Below, one piece after another: positions 1-11,700 of a DNA stretch of 64,000 nucleotides. The position numbers and the translations under genes are program-made. The stretch is taken from positions 18,905,583 to 18,969,582 of the forward strand of contig JAKCOZ010000008.1 of assembly GCA_022605955.1 (NCBI GenBank). Direction: 5' to 3'. The notes beneath the pieces are model-generated. The model saw nothing but the letters and a program-made list of their open reading frames with translations, ran no database searches and had not been told where the DNA came from. Source of the DNA: Rallus limicola (lineage: Eukaryota; Chordata; Aves; Gruiformes; Rallidae). Positions within the stretch are counted from its first letter, which is position 1, and each line of letters begins with the position of its first letter.

Positions 1-3000
1 TTGTCCAAGTACATTTTCATTAGCACCAATGTAAAATCTTAAATATTTGCTTTAGTTTTCATTTTGGGAGTATTCTTGATCTAGTTAAATGCTCGATATC
101 AGCAACATTCAGTCAAATATTTAGTATGTTAAAAATGTGTCTGTACTCTTATGTACATGTTTTCATTCTTCCATTAGGCTGAATGCTACAAATACTTTTG
201 ATAAGAACTGTTATCATGTAAAAATGTGTTTACATTCTTAGGCTATAAGATAGAAAATATCTCTTAATGAAAGAAACTTAAAATGAAAGATCTATTAGAA
301 TAAAAGCATAAATAAGCAAATATCTTCAAAACAAACCAAAAGCTAGTATGTTGATACTACACACAGACAGATTATGAGTGTTTACTTACCACCAAAATGC
401 TCAGAGTGAAGTTTCAGCTGTGTTGTACAGAGATGTGAAAGTACTGAAGATAGTCTCCTCCTCCCTTCTGTGCCTCATTAGAGTTTAAGTTGCTGCACCT
501 CCTAAAAAATGTTGCAGAAGAGCAATATTAAAAAAGGGGAAAATGGAGAACCAAGTTCATACCAGCTGCAAAAGAGAAGGCCACATTTACCCATCCAGTT
601 CCAAAGAATCATTAAATAGGGCATTTTCTGTGACAGTGACTTTAGATGAAAACACAATAAAGTTCATTTGCTTTGATCCCTCTTTCAGACTACATCCTTA
701 AAATTTGTACTAAAAACAAAGACAAAATCCTGGCTTCACTGGATTCAGTAGTTGTTCCACTACCTTCATGTACACCAAGATTTCACTATGGGTTTCCATA
801 AGGCTGTGCCATGAAGAGATGCATTTTTTTATATAGAAAATCAGTTTTTGTTACAGAACAGAGGTCCACGTTGAATTTTTTTTAGAACTGACGCCACAAG
901 AGTTTGCAAATAAATGTCACTTTGTCAAGACTTACTGTACTGAACTGATTATTCAACCTGAATACTGAGCTGTCAAATCCACTAAAATACATTTTGCAGT
1001 CAAGAGGTAAAATACAGGTTTATATTTTATCTTTCTTCAGATACAATCTTCAATGAAGTTAAGGTCCGTTTTTTTTTTCATTTTCTTGTTCAATTACTTT
1101 GAGTATTTGAACTCTTGAACTAAAATTCACACGTGATAGAACTGAAGGGACTGTGAACCATATTCTTTATAACACTGCTCTTGATTATTAGGATTTAAAA
1201 TATTGTAAACATTGTGCATTCATTATTTTACAAGTTCAAGTCAGGTAGGTTTTTGTTTCTTCTGGGCACTTTGGCATGTATTGACATGTATAGTATAATG
1301 AAACACATACTCTTGAAATACCATTGGAGCACAATGCAGTCAGGTTAAATGGTCAAGCCTATCTTGAGGCCATGAAACCCTAGGAGATTATGTGAAATGT
1401 GCATATTTTTAACAGTTCACAGCAGACAAGTTATGTATGTTATTCACATTGAGGTGGCAAAAAAATGGAAACACATTTCAGAAGCATCGTGTCAAGCTCT
1501 TTGGGACAAAAAAACTACCATCAAAGCAGAGGAAAATCAGAAGTATGCTCTATCTGCTTCATGCTGCTCCTGAAAACCAGCCTCCCTGCTGGTGGGTTAT
1601 TGCTTTAGCATTTAGAAATATTTAGATGGTACTTTGCCAGCTATGCTAGTTTGTGATCACTCCATCTCCAGTGACATCTCTCATGTCTCCAGTGACATGG
1701 TATCGTGCTAGAAGACATTAGTTAATCCATTTTAGCAGAAGTAATTCAAGGCTTCTTAATAAAATACTTAATTTTGCTAAAAAATGGCGGAAGAGGTCAA
1801 GGTTGATTCAGAGCAGGCTGTAAGGAGTACCCACAGAGAGGGGAAGGACAAACAAAGCAAAGAGCGCCAGGAGAGATGTCAGATTTGCTGTCACGATTGG
1901 TGCTACTTCTGCCCACTGGGACGTGATGGCTGTTACTGACACAAGAGGTCATGCTACACCACAGTAACGGGCGTCTCTTAAGCCCCAACTGTTTATTCAG
2001 CGTCCCGTCAAAGCAGCCTTGCAACCTCAGGCAATTCTGAAGCTGTCACTACCTATGCAATGGTAATGGCAGTGACAAAGGGGTGCAATATCACTTTGGT
2101 TTCCCTGCTTAAACACACTCACTTGCAGAAAGAGTGTATCTTTTTTTCATTATATCTTTCCTTGTGGTTCTAAAATGATAAGGAATTTCCTTTGATTGAA
2201 TATAGCCTATTTAGCTGTGGTTTTAGATATGCTCTAATACATTCCTTTATTCTTTGAAGAACTGTTAGGCCTCATTTGTCAGACTGTAATATTTTTATCA
2301 GAGAGCTGATAACTCTTGGATTTCAAACAGTGATGGAAAAAATCTGAAGACCTGGATATGCACTAATATTTGTGACCTCAGCTTTGGTGCAATTTTAACA
2401 TAGCCTTTACATCAGTTTCAGTCTTTGACTCCTGCTAAGATTACTGAGCTTAAAGCCAACTGCTGTCATGTTGGAAGCATGGTGGGCATATGGGTAGGTG
2501 GGCCCAACTTAGCTTGTCAACAAAGTACACAAGTCTGTAGTATTATCTCCCACAGATGTCAAAGAATGAAATATCTTTAAATAGTAGGTGTTTGTGTGCA
2601 GAAGCATCAGATGTCTAGATTCCTTAAGATAAAATATAAAACTATTTATTCCTTTATTAAAAAAAAGAATTTAATTCTAGCAGTAAATTTATAACATTTA
2701 AATGACAGCATGAATGTTCTAATCATAGCTTTTAAGACACTTACTCTATTTTAAAAATACATAGAGTGTAATGCCATTAAAATAGTAAATAAATGCCTGG
2801 AAAAGTTTGTAGTTTGCTTTTTATTTTTTAAGAGTTCCCTCAGATGCATCAATGCATCTATATTTTACACTGGTATCATTTAGGTTTTGATAAACTGCCA
2901 GCACCAGCAGAGTGTGGGTATTGAGAACATCACAACTTCAGAAGACTGCAGGTCTAGAAGCATACTGTATGGTATGTCACATACCTGGAATTCTGGACAG

Positions 3001-5741
3001 AAGAATACCATGCATCCCACGCAAACAGGTATAAAAATGTGGAGGCCCCACTAAGCTTTTAAAGTTGCACCTGGTTACAAAAAAAGTTTAAAAAAAATTT
3101 GTCCTGAGGTTAAACATCATTCACAAATAAAAGGAAACACCCTATAGCCAAGAACTTGCTACTCAATACACAAGCAGAATAGTTACTCAATTAAGAAATT
3201 ATTTGCCAACTATGTTTTAAGGTAGCAATTAGCAATGAAAATGAAAGAATTACAATGTTTTGTTTATGGCAGACACACAATCCCAACCATAGTGAACATG
3301 CTTTTTCTTGCTAGAATTAGATTTTTTTCTCAGTAAGATTTAGGGGCTATGTGAGATTTATTATATCTATTTCAGTTAAACACTGTATTATTTGTCTTCC
3401 CTAGAGGGCAAAATATTGCCTTTTCATTCCTTGCCTTAATCAAAATCTAAATATGTCAGTGTAAGCATGGCTTAAGAGATATAAACATCAATTCTTTCCA
3501 CCATTGAAAGCAGATTCTTTCTTAGATGTATTGTAGCCCAAGTAGTTGTATTTGAGCTAGTTTCAGCTTAGGCAAGGATGAGCAACCATTCAATACACAG
3601 AGTTGCACTTCAGCCATCCTAGTTCACCAGTTTAGCACTTACCTCTGGCAAAGATCTAACACTGAAATCACAGTTAGAATCACAGCAAATGGCTTCAGCA
3701 ACCAGCTACATTGTCTTACCAGTCCCTCCCACCTATTTAATTTGGAGCCAAAGCTGCATCCTTTCCCCACAATCCCTGCAGCCTCCTTGGCTGTGACTGT
3801 CATAAGTGAGCTGAGGTGGTGCAAACTTAAGATGGAAAGGAGGACAGCAATTAGCATTAGGTCCTCTTTGTGTGTAGGTGGAAAGTGATGGATTCACAGG
3901 AAAAAAATTAAAAAAGCAAGCCCATCTATTTCTGTGGTTAAGAACTACTAAATATGTTCATTTGTAATGAAGAAACTTTTTGAGGCTATTTGAAGAATTA
4001 GGTGACAAGCTACAATCACTGATAAGAGAGATACCCTTCAAAATTCATAGCCACCTAGCTTAGGTTTTGAAGGCATCATCCTATGCATCAGTGTTTGTTC
4101 TCTGTTATAGTCTTTGAAAGAATAGGTGAGCAGACTGGGGAAATGGTATGGATTTCAGTCTGGTCTGTCCTTTTTACCTCCTCATGCTGGATAAGCTCAC
4201 CAGCAACTAAAATGTTAGTTGGCCCAATCCATAGGTCAGTAAGTACCTTTCTACAACACCAGTATCAAGAATCCTTTGCTATGAGGAGATTCACTTAGGT
4301 CTGAAAGGGATCCTACAGACAAGGACCACTAGGATAATGTTGAAAACTCGATGCCCAGTACCAAAAGCTGCCTTGCCAAAACATGACAGATGTGCAGAAC
4401 ATGGGTGAAAGGTGTGTGTGGTAGTAATGGGAGAAGAGAGTGAATGCAACTGGGTTGGGGTGCAGGGAAGGGTGTTGGGGTGAGAACAGTCCTCTTCCAT
4501 ACCACTGCTAGTATGGATGAGGGTTTATGTGTAGAAACGGCTGTGGGGGACTAAAGCTAGGATGTGTGTGCATAGCCTGGGGAAGAGAAAAGGAGTGGGT
4601 GTGAGCCCAGAAGGAGGAGCCAGGATTACTGTTCTCCCCTTTCTCCTTGCCTTTGCCTGCTGGCCCCTCCTGACACCTGACACCGATTCGCAGAGAAAAT
4701 TGCAGCCCAAATTCTCCCTCCTTTCCTCACAGAGCATCCAGGGAGGACAACACAGCTACCAGTGAGCCCTGGGCAGCATCCTGTATCTCTGCTTACATCG
4801 AGGTAAGGGACCTCCTATCCTTTCTGTGTTTGTAGACAGCAGAATTCTTGCCCTAGACTAGCAGAAGCTGAGAAACCCTGCAGATGTGGCTGTGCTAGGG
4901 ACTTCTGTGAGATGCTTAGGACTGGCAGGTTCGTTCTTGCCACTGAGCTGCCCTTTTGCTACACTTTGTGCCTACCTGGGAGAGACTGCAGGGAGATGAC
5001 AGTGAAATTGAAGTGGGGAAGGACTGATTTGTCAGTCCCCGAGCAGCCTGTAAGTTCCAGGTGTGTCTGTGAGCCCAGGACAAACAGCTCTGGGCCCTGC
5101 AGAATGAAAAGGTCCTGTCAGAATGTAGCTGTCAGCCTGAGCTCAGCAGTCTAGGCCCACATGTCCCCAGGGTTACACAGCAGGTACATTCATGCCTGGA
5201 CAGTACCTCAGGCCATGACTGTATGGCTGTGATAGCAAGGAGGAATATGCATGACCCTCATTCTTCAGTAAAGAGAACAGGGAAGAACTTGGGTCTGTCT
5301 CTGTACCTCCTTCTCTCATGTCAGCTCAGGTAAAAGCAGGTTAAAAAACCAAACAAACAAACAAAAAACACCCCTGTGAATTACAGTTGGGATTCACACT
5401 GCATCCATGTGGGTACAGCCAAGGTTAAGGCTTCTGAGAAGTGCTGGTTGTGCAAACACTACTGGGTGGTGAGAGAAAACTGAAGTATGTTTGTAAAGTG
5501 CCTGTTTCCAGTTCATCATGTGCTAGAACTACACACACTATGCTTGAAAATCACTCCAATAGGTCTTTGTTTGTTATTTATTACATATTTTGCAGAAGAC
5601 CTTACCAAAAGAAAATAAAATCAGCTCATTTTTAGGGACTATGTTTTAAAATACATCTTGCTAAGCAGCCTATTGAAGCAAAATTGAATGATGATTTTAT
5701 TGCCCTTGTACTGCTGTATTACTGTTACTGTTTGTGTTTAG
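1..5741. other. Upstream intergenic DNA, no gene recognised
   Basis: This AT-rich stretch has only short, unconvincing open frames on both strands. No exon with good splice sites and recognisable protein was found. From 1790 to 2090 the base composition is more GC-rich than its surroundings, which could be an old mobile-element remnant, but I could not name it. Around 4560-5200 the DNA is again less AT-rich, and a strong splice-donor match (GAG|GTAAGG) lies at 4803. This could end a non-coding first exon of the collagen gene that joins the acceptor at 5740-5741. By human gene order LRP2 would lie further upstream; none of its exons was seen here. Confidence 0.5.
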
Positions 5742-5759
5742 GAAACAGAAACCAAACAA

Positions 5760-8748
5760 ATGATCCTCCTCAGATTCTGGTGGCTTCTGTGGGTGCTTGA
5801 ACACCATGCATTTTTAGCAGAAAATCTCAGGGAAGAAAAAAGATACGGATTGAGAAGACCAAAACCTAAACATATTCTGTCAAATACTGTAGAAAAATAT
5901 CCCAGGCCAAGCGATCAAGGTGAATATTTCAATTTTAAAACAGGTGTGGATTTTTCCTCATTAGTTTACTTGGATTCTGGACTACTTGGCTAACTTGCCC
6001 TCTAAGATACTGCTTAGAATCAGCCAGGCTTACCTTATCCTACGTTTTCACACATCTCTTTATCTATTGCCTTCCCTCTTGTGTTATTTCAGAAAAGATT
6101 ACTTCTGGGTTTTTTTATGATATGACTGATATCCTGTTACTGTCAAAAATATAATAATAGTCCATATAACTGTATTTCTATAAAAGTAATGTCATCAGCA
6201 GTTCAGGAAATTAATACTCTGCAGATCCTGCTTTTGGAAACTTTTGTCACTGGATGCAAGAGTCAGTACCAGGGACAAAATCTTGTTCCGTCAAATCACG
6301 CTCCACTGTCTTATTCAGTAAGACTCACTGTTCATGACTTCTACCTTCCCAGTCCTCATCCTAGATACTTGGTGAAATACCAGGTAAGAGGACAAAATTA
6401 ATGTATAAACCCACTACAGCATTCTTCATGTCATACTACATGACATCACCTCACCTTTAATTTCTTATCCTTGGAGCATCTGTTCTGGAGCAAATTCCTC
6501 AGCCTCCATATGCTTTGTCTTCATGAGGGTTTCATACTTATGATCACAGATGTTTTAAAAAAATTCTGTAACTGCACTCCACTTTTGAAGCCTAAAATAC
6601 CTGTAAGGGTTAGGGTAGAATGAGATTTAGTATGGACTCACTGCACTCACCTACTACCTATTCATTTTAGATGAAGACTGCATTCTGGAAATTGCTTTTT
6701 TACTGGACAGCTCCGAAGGTGCTAAGGACTATAATTATGAACAGCAGAAAAAATTTGTACTGGAAATAGTAGACAGAATGAAAAGTCTGCAGCTTAGTTC
6801 TGGACGTACCCTTAGCTGGAGGATGGCCTTGCTTCAGTACAGCAGCACTGTTTTCATAGAGCAAACTTTCCATGACTGGAAAGGTCCCGAAGCATTCAAA
6901 TCCCACGTTGCTCCCATCACCTACATAGGTCATGGTACCTACACAACTTATGCTATAACTAACCTCACACAACTCTACATGACTGAAGGGACTCCGGGTA
7001 GTGTGAAAGTAGCCGTGCTCTTCACAGATGGAGTGGACCATCCAAGAAACCCAGATATCTTTGCAGCTACAGCTGATGCTAAACACCAAGGAATTGTATT
7101 TTTCACAATGGGAATGACCAGAGTTGCTGAGGAGGTTAGCAATGCTGCCAAGCTCCGGCTCCTGGCCAGTGTCCCAGCATCCAGGTTTGTTTTCAACCTC
7201 CAGGACAAAGAAACGGTGGAGAAGGTTCTCAATGAAATGGTATGTATAAGAAAGAATTTGATGTACTTGTAGGAACATATGTAAAAAATGGGCTTATTTC
7301 CAATATTTTGAAATGCTCATGCTACTGAAGAAACCTGTACTTTTTACATGTTAATGCAGCCCACTATTAATAAGACCACTGTGCCAAAGTAAAGGCTTCC
7401 TCTTGCTCCCCACCATTCAGATCTTGCCAGCCAACGTATTTGAAGTTGGAAGCTGAATTAGACTTAAGAGAGATCTGTTATGAAATTATTTTGATCTGTT
7501 TTTCCTCCTAAGAGAGGCATTTCCAACCTCCTTCCTTACAAAAAGAGACCAGTGCTTTCTTCTATAGCAAGGAGGAATGTGACATTGCCTTCTGTGCCTC
7601 TTTTCTGCATGTGAACTTAATTTATAAAAAACACTCCCTATCAGGTATGGAAAACAGAACCATCCTCTAGCCTATAAACCTGGTGACACAAGCTGTGAAT
7701 GAAGTCCTGATCTGAGCAGGCAAAGATATTTAAAATAGAAATATGAATAACATCCAGGAGACTTCTGCAGTTAAACTGACACCTAAGGGATATCATACAG
7801 GCCTAGAGGACGTACATAAGCTGCCGTTTCTGTTTGTCCTTCCTTCATTTCAACAGCCTGCCACCCTGCACTGGTTTCCCTGCATATCACCCTTCCTGTC
7901 ATCTCTGGTATTATCACTGCTTTCTGTATCACAGCAACCACCTCTCAAGTGACTCAGCACACTTCATTTTACCTGTACCAAACAGCCATTCTCAGGTGCC
8001 TTCTTTTGAGAAGGTGGCTGCTGTCTGGTTAAAATAAGGAGATGTATAATTATATGTGCATGTGTGAATTTTCGAGATGTACTCATCAACATATCATCAA
8101 CACAACTGCTGCTCATCAACACATTAATGTTCTCTTAGGAGAGACCACATCAGTTGTGACAACTGTAAGGAAAGTATTTTATGTGGGTGTTTTGGCTGCA
8201 GACATCTTCTAAAAAATAACAGAGCTAATTCAATGATGCTAACTTCATGTGAGCAAGATGTTCTTGCTGTTCTCATTTTGTGTATGCCTAACAGTATGCA
8301 TGGAAGTGCTTCTGATAAAGTGTAGAGTATCTATCATTCACGCCTACTAGAGAGCTGCTGCTACTCAGCACTTTGGACACAGTGCAGTTTCTGGGTGCGT
8401 TGTTCCCATGTGCCTAGGTAATTACCTTCATTTAGGTCTGTTTACCATTGTAATTTTAGCAAATTATGGCTAGACAGGGAGAGTCAAGTGACGTGTGCAG
8501 TCAACAATCTGTAATAGGAATTTAAATTATGTAAATTATTTTTTAGAATGGAGAGATTGCTAAAATGTTTCTGAGAAATTAAAGCTTAATTAATGTAGTA
8601 TGCTAACTGCATAATTCGATTAACTAGATGCTGGAGCAATTTATTTTAACATCTTTTGGTGTCCTTCCTGTAGAGGTGGATTACAACTTTAAATTTCTAA
8701 TGTTGTTTTGTCTATCTGTCCTTACAGAAATACCTGTCTGAGGAAGAG
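5760..8748 (+). CDS. COL28A1-like (COL28A2 candidate): Collagen XXVIII-like exons 1-3: signal peptide and VWA domain 1
   Basis: Exons are 5760-5919, 6671-7239 and a 21-bp microexon 8728-8748. Exon 1 encodes a hydrophobic leader (MILLRFWWLLWVLEHHAFLA), then a basic segment (KRYGLRRPKPK). Exon 2 carries essentially the whole VWA fold. The metal-binding (MIDAS) residues are D66, S68, T143 (GHGTYT) and D173 (FTDG). The motif reads DSSEG, so the usual third serine is glycine at 70. One N-glycosylation sequon, NLT, lies at N151. VWA domains in matrix collagens mediate protein-protein binding. Exon 1 ends in phase 1 and exon 2 in phase 0. The microexon adds KYLSEEE before the collagen junction; it is supported by the frame and by clean AG and GT borders, with no independent evidence. 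Confidence 0.88.
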
Positions 8749-11700
8749 GTAAGGTTTGTTTTGTGTGTTTTTTTCCCTGTACAGAACTATTGCTACATAT
8801 AGACATTTACAATTATATGGAAACATAAGTCAAGAAAAGTGATGGCTTGGGAAGTTTGTTAAATATTGAGTCTAATGAGATTGCCTTCAAGTAAAACATG
8901 CTTTTGTATTTGCAGGACAGAGCTTTAATTTGCTATTCTAATGTCCCTTTATTTTCAAAGTTGAAAAAGAACAATCTCTTAGTATGGAGGTTAGCAACAA
9001 TTTGCTGACCAGTGTTGGCACCTCACCTTATAGACACAGCAGATAATTAACCGTGACAGAGCTGACTGTGGTGCAATTCTATCTTCTATCCCTTACTACT
9101 CTTCCTACGTAATAGAGTTTAAAAAAGGCAAAGAACTCAAAGCAAGCTCCACCATGGCACTTTTCCAGTTTGTCCGCGCTGTGTTGTTCTGCCTGCAGGC
9201 ATTGGTACATCTGGCTGCCGCTCTGGGTGGAATAAATTTAGTTTTCTTTTTAAAGATGTTACTCCTACTTTAGGTACAGTTATCTCAGGCAAAGGCTATT
9301 CTGATGAGCAGCTCAAGAAAACTACTAAGTATTATGAATGTCTGCAAAACTTGAAGAATTTTATTTTTCACTCATCTCCACTGGCATGTTGATTTTTTTG
9401 TCAAAATAAATCCTCAAGTCGTAAGACATTTGGTGTTATCCTTGGAAACCATACTGTTATTAATTGGTATATTCAGAGAAGAATGATATTTAAACTCTTC
9501 AGTCCAAGCTGAGTGGAGGTTTAATAAATAATAAAACCCAAAATAAAAATAACATTCCTTATTCCTCCCCCCAAAATAACCCAAATACCTGCAATAATTC
9601 TGTATTATGTAATGGTTTTAAAGTTTAACAAAGATCCTAAAAAAATCACATAACCACATATCATAATGATGCCTGAATGGGACACATGATAGTGGAGATG
9701 ACAAAAGAAAAAGAAAGATTAGGAGCTACTACAAGGAGTTGCATTAACTAGATAAAATGGTTTTTTTACAGAAGAAGGTAGACTAAACTACGACCTATCC
9801 TACTTATACTGCAGTCAGTGAAGTGGAAGAAGGATGCAAGATGTTTTCTTACTCCGTTGTCTTGGCTATCTCTACAGGGAGTAGTAATCAAAACAAATCT
9901 ACAATCATAGACACAACATATCAATAAACAGACCTTGTGAAGAGTTTGGAGGTAAAGCCATTAGTGAGATGACTGAAGTTTCAGGAGTAAGCATGATACG
10001 GATTTTTGGAGGGAGTGTAGGAGGCCACATTCCTGATGAGCAGAAAAACTGACAGATTTCTGTAAAACAACAGGCTTCTAGTCATTACCGGTGTACTCAG
10101 AGTAGCCATACAATAATGTAAAAGCCATATTCATGTGTTTTCTCTCTCTTCTATTAAAATGTGCTGATTTAGACTATTTTCATTCAAAGTGTCGCCAGGC
10201 TGCCATATGCAACTGTGAGAAGGGAGAAAGAGGCCTTCCTGGCCCTGCTGTAAGTAGCTCTCATTTCTCAAATAACTGATATACAGTATAAGTCAAAGTT
10301 TATTTCATTGTTGGAGGGTTTTTTTTAAATTCTTTGAACCCAAATCCTGAGATAACGGATGTTCAAGGTTCAGTATCCAGTCCTCCATAGTTACGTGTCA
10401 TGGAAATGTCACACCAGTTGGAAGTGCAAAGGGGGAGACCTGAGAATGCCACAAACCATTGTTCCCTCTGAAAAAAGAACAGCAATGTGGTGAGTCTCTC
10501 CTTTTAGCCACAGTAGTTTAAAAGGAAGGAAAGGAAAGAATAACATTCTTGTACAGAACACTAATTCACTTGTTACAATCAGACAACGTGACCAGGTGGA
10601 TCTAAGTAGCCCCAAATCAAGCACTAATATCTGAAACGTTCTCTGAAAGCAAGAGAGGCAGCCAGAGGCTGAATGAAGCATTAGGAACAATTAAGACAGA
10701 AAACTTGTGAAGAGGGTAACATAGACTGGACTTGTTTCAGAACAGTCTTACAACTTAAACCCCTATGCAAATCTAGGTGATTGCTTCACCTGGCCTAAAA
10801 TGAAGGGTTTATGTTTTAAAAAAAACCTCTCAGTTGAAAGGTCTGATGTTACACCCCTAACATTGAAGTAAAATGCCATAGTACCATAGAGCCCTTGCTG
10901 AAGGTGAAGGCATCAGTGTCAGAGTTTGAAACAGAAACCTAGAGACCTGCCCATCTTCATCCTTTTGACCTGAACATCCTACACATATGTAAACAGAAAT
11001 ACACCCAGGTTTTACTCTGCACAGTACATCACAGTTTAATTGAAAATGTAGCCTCTTGTGTTCAAACAGCATTTTTGTTTGGGTTGTTATTCCAAGCCTT
11101 TACTTGGAGAGTGCAAGTACCTCTTAAAAAAAAGCAAACTCAGAGTTCAAAAGAAAACAAAACATCCTGTTCTGTTTTGTAGCTGAGTAGCTACAAAAAA
11201 CATCTGATCACCTCTTTTCTTCAGAGGAGATTTGAACAATTTTTATTTAGAACAAAGACAAAATAAAAACCAGCTGCCTATTGAGTTGGTCCAGATACTC
11301 TCAGAAATTCTATTTCAAGATTATGGCAAAAAGCAGAGTTCTAAAAAAAAAAATCTATAGGAAGTAATATCCTAAATATACATATTAAAAAGTGTATATA
11401 TATATTTTAAAAAATTGTTATCTGACTAACATAAGAATTTTATTTTGTTGTTTTCAGGGTAAAAAGGGTCGCACTGGGGATGATGGAGCTCCTGGCCTGA
11501 AAGGCACAAAGGTGATTTTATTTAGATGTAGGAGAAAGATTCAGTAGTTCATTAATATGGAAAGACTATCCTAATTGTTCCCATGTACTTTCCACCTGTG
11601 AATTTCTTAAACTCCATCTACCCTCTTTTGCTGCAGTAATAAGATTCTTTACAAATTAAAATCTTATATGTAACATATAAAATCATCAAAGTTTAAAAAA

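Noticed and set aside
1797..2040. GC-richer patch with a 75-codon - strand frame, possibly a mobile-element remnant
   Set aside because: No known element or protein could be recognised and no terminal repeats or duplicated flanks were seen.
6700..7278. 192-codon open frame on the - strand
   Set aside because: It is the exact antisense shadow of the VWA1 exon, whose + strand reading is a clear VWA domain with good splice borders.
10409..10690. 93-codon open frame on the - strand in a collagen intron
   Set aside because: No protein resemblance, no splice context and no neighbouring exon; ordinary chance length for this base composition.
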